Positions 57,971 through 64,000 of a stretch of 64,000 nt of DNA are shown here, piece after piece. The notes beneath the pieces were generated by a model. The model was given only the letters and a program-made list of their open reading frames with translations. It did not search any database and was not told where the DNA came from. Position 1 is the first letter of the stretch, and each line of letters starts with the position of its first letter. This stretch comes from Ignavibacteria bacterium. GTDB lineage: Bacteria > Bacteroidota > Ignavibacteria > Ignavibacteriales > SURF-24. The position numbers were made by a program, and so were the translations under genes. The stretch lies in the NCBI GenBank assembly GCA_025612245.1, contig JAAXKQ010000005.1:196009-260008 (forward strand), in the 5' to 3' direction.

Positions 57971-58687
57971 TTACTTATTGTAAACAACCGGCATCTTGTA
58001 TTTCCATTTTTCCCATAATTCATTATCAGTTATCAGTTCAGTCATAAAATGGCCGACATTTATACGGCTGGTCTTTCCAGGATTGAATATTGGGTTTCGT
58101 TTTATTGTTTCAAATACTTCGTATGGACTTACGTCATCATTATCAATTAACGCATCGGGCCGAACTGCTGTCCATTCTATCTTTTCATGACTCTTTCCAA
58201 TAGTTCTTGATAAATAATTTGCAGCCATAACATTATCTTTCTGCGGCGGCAATAATACAGCCAGTACTGAAAGGATAATTCTTTCCGATAATGATCTTTT
58301 CTCATTGATGTCTTTATAAGTACAGGCCACTGAATTCATTAAGATTATTTTTATCTTTTGGGAGGAGAAGTGAGTAATTGCCTCACAAATATTCTTCAGC
58401 GACTGATAAACTAACAGCCGGGGTTTTCCAAATATTCCTTTGAAAGTAATATTATGGCCCAGACAGCACACAACTGAATCACATGCATTAATAAGAGCCT
58501 CATTTTTCATCATGTCAAATTCAGCTATATTCCCTATAATATGCTCTACCATTATATTATTGCGCATATCTTCCGGAATGGCCGCACTCTTTCTGGTTAC
58601 AATTTTTAAGTTTATTCCTTTTTTTATTAATAGGGATACAACCTGTTTGCCGGTTGCTCCGCTTGCGCCAAGAATTAATACTTTCAT
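57971..58687 (-). CDS. NAD(P)-binding SDR (atypical)
   Basis: A 238-residue Rossmann-fold protein with the cofactor loop LILGASGATGKQVV at the N-terminus, DSVVCCLGHNITF near 70 and WTAVRPDALID near 178. It fits the NAD(P)H-binding family (BLVRB/NmrA-like atypical SDRs), which includes flavin reductases and redox sensors; the YxxxK pair is absent. A run of G's (AGGGGG) precedes the ATG. Confidence 0.82.
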   Translation of the reverse strand: MKVLILGASGATGKQVVSLLIKKGINLKIVTRKSAAIPEDMRNNIMVEHIIGNIAEFDMMKNEALINACDSVVCCLGHNITFKGIFGKPRLLVYQSLKNICEAITHFSSQKIKIILMNSVACTYKDINEKRSLSERIILSVLAVLLPPQKDNVMAANYLSRTIGKSHEKIEWTAVRPDALIDNDDVSPYEVFETIKRNPIFNPGKTSRINVGHFMTELITDNELWEKWKYKMPVVYNK

Positions 58688-58763
58688 GAGTTCCCCCTAT
58701 AATGATGATATTCTGACCGGCCTTACAATAATATTCCCGGCTCACTAAAGATCATTCCATGAT

Positions 58764-58800
58764 TGCCTCTACGCAAAATCTTGTCCATGTTAAAATATTC
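58764..58800 (+). repeat. Solo left end of the 230-bp repeat family
   Basis: TTGCCTCTACGCAAAATCTT and GTCCATGTTAAAATATTCC. Its TTAAAAT supplies the stop codon (minus strand) of the cysteine-cluster gene at 58790, so gene end and repeat end coincide. Confidence 0.45.
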
Positions 58801-59317
58801 CTTTTCTCCATAATTCTAGTTTTAGTTCTTCGAATACATTAAAAACTATGGGACAAATTTCACAATTATTTATTATTCCCCATAGCCTTGAAGTAAAATC
58901 TTTTTTATGGAGATGTGGAAATGACTGACAGTTTTCCGGGCGATTATCGTAATTGGTGCATAAATTATTTTTTAGAAAGGGACAGGGGAGGGAATTAAAT
59001 TGATATAACTTTTTATTATCATCTGGCTCAGCTTCTTCCAGATATTTATTCCTGAATTCTTCCTCTCCAATCTCAAGGCTGCTAATAAATCTTTTTATAT
59101 CCAAAGCATCTAAGAGTGGCATCTTTGTAAGGCAACAATTAGCACATTCTTTGCAGTCAATTTGGTCAATTACTTCATTGTATATTCTATGAACAGAGGA
59201 ATCTATTTCTGCTGATTCCAGATCAATCCATTTCAAGAATGAGCGAAACTTGAAATTCTCATCTCTCTTAAGCCGCGCTTTCTTTTTTATCTCTTCTAAA
59301 TTTTTTTCAATATACAT
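58790..59317 (-). CDS. YkgJ-type cysteine cluster protein
   Basis: A 175-residue protein with the YkgJ/CxxCxxCC pattern: CKECANCC near 56, CPFLKNNLCTNYDNRPENCQSF near 113-135 and a closing NNCEICPIVF. The conserved cysteines bind zinc or an iron-sulfur cluster. The function of the family is unsettled. It follows the truncated nucleotidyltransferase gene by 22 bases. Confidence 0.8.
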   Translation of the reverse strand: MYIEKNLEEIKKKARLKRDENFKFRSFLKWIDLESAEIDSSVHRIYNEVIDQIDCKECANCCLTKMPLLDALDIKRFISSLEIGEEEFRNKYLEEAEPDDNKKLYQFNSLPCPFLKNNLCTNYDNRPENCQSFPHLHKKDFTSRLWGIINNCEICPIVFNVFEELKLELWRKGIF

Positions 59318-59339
59318 AATTGGCCCTACTTTATTCTAC

Positions 59340-59540
59340 TTAACATGATGAATTCCTGGAAAGCTGTACGGTTCTGCGTCTGTGAGTGCCATTTCTCGTT
59401 ACTACTAAAATATCAAAGTCAATCCCTTCAGTCATATTCCCCTTTAAGGCTGAACCAAATAAAATAACTTTTGAAGGATGACTGGTTTCAATAATCCTGC
59501 TCAAAATATTGTTCGATATTTCTTCGAGATTCTTTTCCAT
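59340..59540 (-). pseudogene. Truncated MNT-type nucleotidyltransferase
   Basis: A 66-codon remnant with the nucleotidyltransferase start: KVILFGSALKGNMTEGIDFD carries G29-S30 and D41/D43, the metal-binding Asp pair. After ILVVTRNGTHRRRTVQ the frame degenerates and stops, about 35-40 residues before the normal end of a minimal nucleotidyltransferase. The usual HEPN partner gene of MNT-HEPN modules is not adjacent. I judge it a decayed toxin-antitoxin-type gene. Confidence 0.68.
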
Positions 59541-59660
59541 AAGACGGATATTTGGAGATAATTTTTAGAAATATGAAGCTTTATTAGTAAAACTAAATGC
59601 AATATAATAAAAAAATGTTACCCGGGTATATTTGCTATTTGTTCCAGTTTTCTTTTATAT

Positions 59661-59889
59661 TGTCCCTTTCCAAAACCTCCTACTTGCGAATTTAATCAAA
59701 TATCGTATAAACCTGAGGCATTCTTTTCTTATCTGTGCCGGATAGTTATTCACAAATAAACGGCTCCAATCTCAGCTTATATAAATATTGGCCCAAATGC
59801 CGCTGAATTAAGATGGAAATATTTGAAAGAGGGGAATGAGTTATGATTCTTCGTAATTTTCAGTCTTTACGGAGTTTTGGGTAGCGACA
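59661..59889 (+). repeat. 230-bp repeat with inverted ends, complete copy 3
   Basis: Left end TGTCCCTTTCCAAAACCTCC and right end TTACGGAGTTTTGGGTAGCG-ACA form the clearest inverted pair of the family. The core includes CTTGCGAATTTAATCAAATA, ATAAACCTGAGGCATTCTTT, TTATCTGTGCCGGATA and GAAAGAGGGGAATGAGTTAT. No ORF is inside, as in a non-autonomous (MITE-like) element. Confidence 0.7.
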
Positions 59890-59911
59890 GGTACAGACTA
59901 TGCTCAAATAA

Positions 59912-59952
59912 TAAAAAAGCCTCAAAACAGCGAAATTTCGTCATTTTGAGGC
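59912..59952 (-). terminator. Intrinsic terminator of the RND efflux operon
   Basis: Nine-base-pair stem GCCTCAAAA (59919-59927)/TTTTGAGGC (59944-59952) with an inner CGAAATTTCG stem. On the minus strand it is followed by TTTTTTATTATT. It lies about 195 bp past the permease stop codon. Confidence 0.75.
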
Positions 59953-59973
59953 ATTGAACTTAGGCTTATTAGC

Positions 59974-60052
59974 CTTGCGGAGAGACAGCGAATCTCTTGG
60001 TTTTAGTCCGTTTTTGCAATATTTTAGAAGTCGGTGACTAAATAGTGACCAT
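59974..60052. repeat. GTGACC repeat with a tRNA-3'-end-like block
   Basis: CTTGCGGAGAGACAGCGAAT, TTTTAGTCCGTTTTTGCAAT and AAGTCGGTGACTAAATAGTG followed by ACCATGAGG. It shares the block order of the copy at 57693 and lies just beyond the 3' end of the RND permease gene. Confidence 0.5.
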
Positions 60053-60146
60053 GAGGTTTATAATTTTCCTGGGCGAAATTTACCTTTAGTTAAATATTCT
60101 TAAATTTTCTGATGAGCTCTTGAAATTCACCGACTTCCTCAATTAC

Positions 60147-63100
60147 TTAAGCAAAAAGCTTTTTGCCTGCAGATCTTTTTAGGGCCCTTTCTTTAATATT
60201 ATCTGTTATCAGATAGACAACCGGAACGATAATCAGCGTAAGGAGCATAGAGCTTGAAAGACCTCCAATTAATACCCAGGCAAGCCCGTTCTTCCATTCG
60301 GAAGCAGGACCGGAAGCCAGTGCAATTGGCAGAAGACCTATTACCATCGACATTGTAGTCATTAAAACAGGTCTTAACCTTAAGCGTGTTGAAGTAAGCA
60401 ATGCCCTCATTGTTCCATAGCCACTTTTCCTTAAATGGTTTGTAAAATCTACCACAATAATTGCATTTTTTGCAACCAGCCCTACGAGCATTACCATTCC
60501 CATCAGGCTGAAAAGACTTAGCGTGGATTTGGTAAGTGCAAGTGAAATTATTGCTCCAATGATCGCAAGCGGTATTGAGAATAAAACCACAAACGGATAT
60601 AAAAATGATTCATAAAGAGCTACCATAATCATATATACTAGGAAGATCGAAGCAATAAGTGCAAAGCCCAGGCTTCCGAAAGCCTCGGACTGGTATTTCA
60701 TATCGCCATCGTAGCTGATTGAAACATTATCCGGAAGTTTAAGCTGTGCAATTTTTCCCTTTATATCATCGCCAACATCACCAGAGGCTCTCCCAAGCAC
60801 CTGTCCTTCAATAAGAACTGAGGAGGTCCGGTCATACCGGTCCAGTTTTGTACTGCCTGTGCCGTAACCTATCTTCGCAAACTGTATAAGTTTTACCTGT
60901 TCGCCGGAGGAATTCGTAAAGCAGAGATTAGCTACATCAGATGCGCGCTGCCTGTTGAACTGGTCGAGAATAACATTTATATCATATTCATATGAGCCAT
61001 CCTTGAATTTGGCGTCAGTATTTCCGCTAAAGGCCGTCTGCATAACAGGCCCCACCTCGGCAAGCGAAAGCCCGAGAGAAGCCATTTTCTCTTTATCGAT
61101 TTCAACAAGTAGTTCAGGCCCGGCTGATTCAAGCGAGGATTTGACGTCCCTGGTCCCGGCTGTATTCTCAACCAGTTTTTTTATCCTGGTGCCGTATTTA
61201 TTCAAAGAATCGGGATTATCGGATTTAACCACTACCTGAATGGGAGCATCATCTGTTCCACCGAAAAAGGGATTTACAAGAGCCGTATTGATCTTTGCTC
61301 CCACTATTGTCGCCGCCAACTCATTCTTTATTTTGTGTGCATATATCTGTGAAGTGACGTCGCGGTATTCTTTTTCAACCAGTTTGACGTCTATCTCAGC
61401 TTTATATGCCCCTCCTGAAGAGCCTAGCATACCGCTGCTCGAAGAACCTATAGTTGAAAAGACCGTCTTTACCTCCGGCTTGTTGAATAACACCTGCTCT
61501 ATCTCTAGTACCTTGAGGTTAGTTTCCTCAAGCGTGGCATCCTTGGGCAGTTCTATCTGAACTATAAACTCTCCGGCATCGCCGAAGCTTGCGAACTCCG
61601 AGCCAACGAAACCTGCGGGAATGAGCGCAACAGAGCCAAAAAACAGGATGCCTGCAATAATAAAGGTCAGAGCCTTATGCCTGAATGACCAGATAAGGAT
61701 ATTATGAATGACCGAGGAAAATGCGTTTACCAGACTCTCAAACCATAAGGTAAACCTGCCTGTAATAGACCTCTTATCCAGATGCTGAAGCTTCCCGAGT
61801 CTTGAGGTAAGCAGCGGCACAGCCGTAAAGGCTACAAGCATACTTAGAAGCGTGGTGATAACAATTACCATTGCGTATGGGGCAATGATCGGAGAAATGA
61901 TGCTTTTAGAAAGAGCAATTGGAAGAAATACCACAACGTCAACAAGCGTTATAGCAACTGCTGTAAAGCCAATCTCAGAACGCCCGTCCAGAGTAGCTTT
62001 AACTTTATCCTTGCCCATCTCGAGATGGCGGTATATATTCTCAAGAACCACTATAGCATCATCGACCAGGATTCCAATGACCAGCGAAAGTGCAAGGAGC
62101 GTCATCATGTTCAGTGTGTAATTAAGCAGGTACATCCCCAGAAAAGAGATAACCAGCGAAAGCGGGACTGCAAGCATGACAATAAAAGCATTGCGCAGGC
62201 TGTGAAGAAAAACCAGCATTACAAGTGATACCAGCAATATTGCATAACCAAGATCAGACATGACCGAGCTTGCTGCTTTTTCAGTGAACTCCGAGGAGTT
62301 CATCGGTATCTGGAATTTAAGGTTATAATTTTTATAGGTCTCCGTGAGCCTTTTTAATTCATCCTGCACCAGGTGGCTGACTTTGACAGTATTTGAACCT
62401 GCCTGTTTCTTTATGCTTAGCCCTATTGAATTTATGCCGTTGACACGTGCTATTGTTGAAGGATCCTTTTCTGTATCTAGTATCTCGGCTATGTCCTTCA
62501 GCTTGATCGGCGAGCCGTTATCGCTGCTTGCTACAACGACGTTTTCTATATCGCTTTTGGTTTTGAATTTGGCTGAAAGGCGTATTACCATTTGTGACTC
62601 CCTGCTCTTGATACGGCCGGTTGGGAAATCCATATTTGAAGCCTCAATTGCCTGCAGGACTTTTATTACCGGGAGCTTATAGGTTTCAAGCCTGGTCTGG
62701 TCAAGGCTTACTCTTATCTCGCGCTCGTTGCCCCCTACGAGTGTTACTTCGCCTACTCCCTCAACCCTTGATAGTTCGGGTTGAATGCGATGCTTAAGGA
62801 GGTCATAAAACTCAATCTCGCTCATCTTTGAAGTCACTCCCAGGTTCATTATCGGCAGGTCGTTAATGGACATCCTTGTTAGTGTAGGTTCAAGTATGCT
62901 TTCAGGCAGTGTACTTTTGATTGAGTTTATTTTTCTCTGTGCATCCTGCAGGGCATTGTTCATATCAGCCGAAAGCTTCAGCTCTACAAGCACGAGCGAA
63001 TACCCTTCCTGAGAAAATGAACGTATATTTTCTACATTCTCAACTGTAGTAATTACATCCTCGATTTTTTTTGTTACACTGTTCTCCACCTCGTATGGCG

Positions 63101-63263
63101 AAGCCCCGGGATATACAGTCAGTATTGTCATCACCGGGGATGAAAATTCCGGCATTAACTCATAGTTCAGGTTCTTATAGCTGAAAAAACCCAGGAAGAC
63201 GAGCACTGTAAAAAAGACAATGACCAGTGTCGGCCTGTTGACTGATAGTTTGCTTATATTCAT
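60147..63263 (-). CDS. RND efflux permease (AcrB/HAE1 family)
   Basis: A 1038-residue inner-membrane proton-driven pump of the hydrophobe/amphiphile efflux family. It has the first span and LMPEFSSPVMTILTVYPGAS, two large periplasmic loops, the proton-relay motif ILVDDAIVVLENIYRHLE near 405 in span 4, FGSVALIPAGFVGSEF at the second loop start, and GLVAKNAIIVVDF in span 10. Length and layout are complete. The adaptor gene lies 80 bp upstream, with the outer-membrane channel gene not in the window. The substrate (drugs, bile-type compounds or lipids) cannot be read. Confidence 0.92.
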   Translation of the reverse strand: MNISKLSVNRPTLVIVFFTVLVFLGFFSYKNLNYELMPEFSSPVMTILTVYPGASPYEVENSVTKKIEDVITTVENVENIRSFSQEGYSLVLVELKLSADMNNALQDAQRKINSIKSTLPESILEPTLTRMSINDLPIMNLGVTSKMSEIEFYDLLKHRIQPELSRVEGVGEVTLVGGNEREIRVSLDQTRLETYKLPVIKVLQAIEASNMDFPTGRIKSRESQMVIRLSAKFKTKSDIENVVVASSDNGSPIKLKDIAEILDTEKDPSTIARVNGINSIGLSIKKQAGSNTVKVSHLVQDELKRLTETYKNYNLKFQIPMNSSEFTEKAASSVMSDLGYAILLVSLVMLVFLHSLRNAFIVMLAVPLSLVISFLGMYLLNYTLNMMTLLALSLVIGILVDDAIVVLENIYRHLEMGKDKVKATLDGRSEIGFTAVAITLVDVVVFLPIALSKSIISPIIAPYAMVIVITTLLSMLVAFTAVPLLTSRLGKLQHLDKRSITGRFTLWFESLVNAFSSVIHNILIWSFRHKALTFIIAGILFFGSVALIPAGFVGSEFASFGDAGEFIVQIELPKDATLEETNLKVLEIEQVLFNKPEVKTVFSTIGSSSSGMLGSSGGAYKAEIDVKLVEKEYRDVTSQIYAHKIKNELAATIVGAKINTALVNPFFGGTDDAPIQVVVKSDNPDSLNKYGTRIKKLVENTAGTRDVKSSLESAGPELLVEIDKEKMASLGLSLAEVGPVMQTAFSGNTDAKFKDGSYEYDINVILDQFNRQRASDVANLCFTNSSGEQVKLIQFAKIGYGTGSTKLDRYDRTSSVLIEGQVLGRASGDVGDDIKGKIAQLKLPDNVSISYDGDMKYQSEAFGSLGFALIASIFLVYMIMVALYESFLYPFVVLFSIPLAIIGAIISLALTKSTLSLFSLMGMVMLVGLVAKNAIIVVDFTNHLRKSGYGTMRALLTSTRLRLRPVLMTTMSMVIGLLPIALASGPASEWKNGLAWVLIGGLSSSMLLTLIIVPVVYLITDNIKERALKRSAGKKLFA

Positions 63264-63343
63264 TTGAATTTCTCTCTGATGAAACTTTTATTATTTTTTT
63301 ATACCTTTCGGCTCTTAGCCCGCCTGTTAATTATTTCATATGT

Positions 63344-64000
63344 TTAATGCATTACCTTTATTTTTGACCCATCGGTTAAGTTTATCTGCCCTGATGTAAC
63401 GACAATATCTCCCTGCCTTAGCCCGTTTTTAACGTGAAGGTATTCATCGTTAAGCGGCTCAATTACTATGTTTTTTTCTCTTACCCTGTCTCCGTTTACC
63501 ACGAAGACCGCAGGGTCTTTTATACCTCTAATGAGAGTCCTCCGCTTAATAACCAGCTGATTAATTTTAAGATCGTTTTCGAAGAATGCAGTGCCGAACA
63601 TTCCCGGGATGATCTTGTCTATTGCCTGAGAACTATTTACAACTTCAATCTCCACATCATAACGCCTTGACTGGTCTGCCTTGATACCTATTGAAGATAC
63701 TCTTCCTCTAAATTCCCTGCCCGGCAGAACGTCAGCTTTAAGCTTTATTTGTTCATTCTGCCTGATGTCTGAAAGCTGTTCAGCTGTAAGCCTGGCTATG
63801 AATATTACTCTTCTGATATCAACAATATCAAAAGCTGTTGTACCGGGGGAGAGAAAGCTTCCTTTCTCAATATATCGTTTTGTTATTATTCCGCTTACAG
63901 GAGCCTTTACTGATAAATTGTCGTATTGCTTTTTTGCAGTGACATAAGCAGACTGTGCGTTCAGGTAAGAAAGTTTTGCAGCTTCAAACTGCTTTAGGCT
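63344..64000 (-). CDS. RND efflux periplasmic adaptor, 3' part
   Basis: The C-terminal 218 residues of a membrane-fusion protein; the start is outside the window. The frame is open to the edge and shows the end of the helical hairpin (AAKLSYLNAQSAYVTAKKQY), the second lipoyl half (LSVKAPVSGIITKRYIEKGS), the beta-barrel (VIFIARLTAEQLSDIRQNEQ, IKLKADVLPGREFRGRVSSI) and the membrane-proximal domain ending GQINLTDGSKIKVMH. It joins the RND permease encoded downstream to an outer-membrane channel. Confidence 0.9.
   Translation of the reverse strand, partial: SLKQFEAAKLSYLNAQSAYVTAKKQYDNLSVKAPVSGIITKRYIEKGSFLSPGTTAFDIVDIRRVIFIARLTAEQLSDIRQNEQIKLKADVLPGREFRGRVSSIGIKADQSRRYDVEIEVVNSSQAIDKIIPGMFGTAFFENDLKINQLVIKRRTLIRGIKDPAVFVVNGDRVREKNIVIEPLNDEYLHVKNGLRQGDIVVTSGQINLTDGSKIKVMH

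Larger units (their letters stand above)
59541..60146. other. Intergenic region with repeats and terminator
   Basis: A 606-bp gap holding the complete repeat at 59661-59889, the terminator at 59919-59952 and the GTGACC repeat at 59974-60052. It separates the accessory run from the RND efflux operon. Confidence 0.5.

Noticed and set aside
48976-59889. Classical integron cassette array
   Set aside because: The repeats do not show the attC core sites (RYYYAAC and GTTRRRY) at their ends and no integron integrase is in the window, so I call them MITE-like or cassette-like only.

Overview
The window looks like chromosome of a Bacteroidota/Ignavibacteria-type bacterium. The evidence is a secreted protein ending in a type A T9SS sorting tail with the NYPNPFNP signature (2208-4268), a TonB-dependent receptor with a carboxypeptidase-like N-terminal domain (24420-26819), and a promoter of the Bacteroidota form TTTG-N19-TAnnTTTG (44270-44300). 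No rRNA, convincing tRNA or CRISPR array was seen. Species level cannot be read from the sequence.

Layout. 0.1-10.8 kb: YidE/YbjL-type transporter, secreted dimethylformamidase-like protein, NapH-like membrane ferredoxin, a CitE-like/SGNH gene pair, a TPR protein and a small secreted protein broken by a frameshift. 11-24 kb: an accessory stretch with several methyltransferases (one a fragment), a rifamycin phosphotransferase (rph), a 7TM-DISM histidine kinase, a PEP mutase-like enzyme and a GNAT-like protein. 24-30 kb: TonB receptor divergent from a histidine kinase/response regulator pair, with tandem decamers in the shared intergenic region that are a candidate operator. 30-35.5 kb: a reductase, a sigma factor with a monooxygenase-like partner, a serine hydrolase and small membrane proteins including VanZ.

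36.0-42.9 kb is the most unusual block. It is a tight plus-strand cluster: a C39-peptidase ABC exporter, a membrane protein, a MauE-like protein, a TlpA-like thioredoxin, a 55-codon gene for a double-glycine-leader peptide with four cysteines (39744-39911), a membrane-anchored protein, and three envelope enzymes (SLT-type transglycosylase, YdjC-type deacetylase, PGRP/amidase_2). The peptide gene lies between two nearly identical hairpin-forming repeats. I infer a peptide export system with an oxidative-folding module and dedicated cell-wall enzymes.

43-48 kb: an SDR gene divergent from a Crp/Fnr regulator, then an ECF-type sigma factor whose own upstream region and that of the neighbouring ABC exporter share a 28-bp promoter-like sequence. 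48.9-59.6 kb: twelve consecutive minus-strand accessory genes, many of unknown function and several broken, interspersed with a family of about 230-bp repeats with imperfect inverted ends that often abut the 3' ends of genes. 60.1-64 kb: an RND efflux permease and the 3' part of its adaptor gene, which runs off the window.
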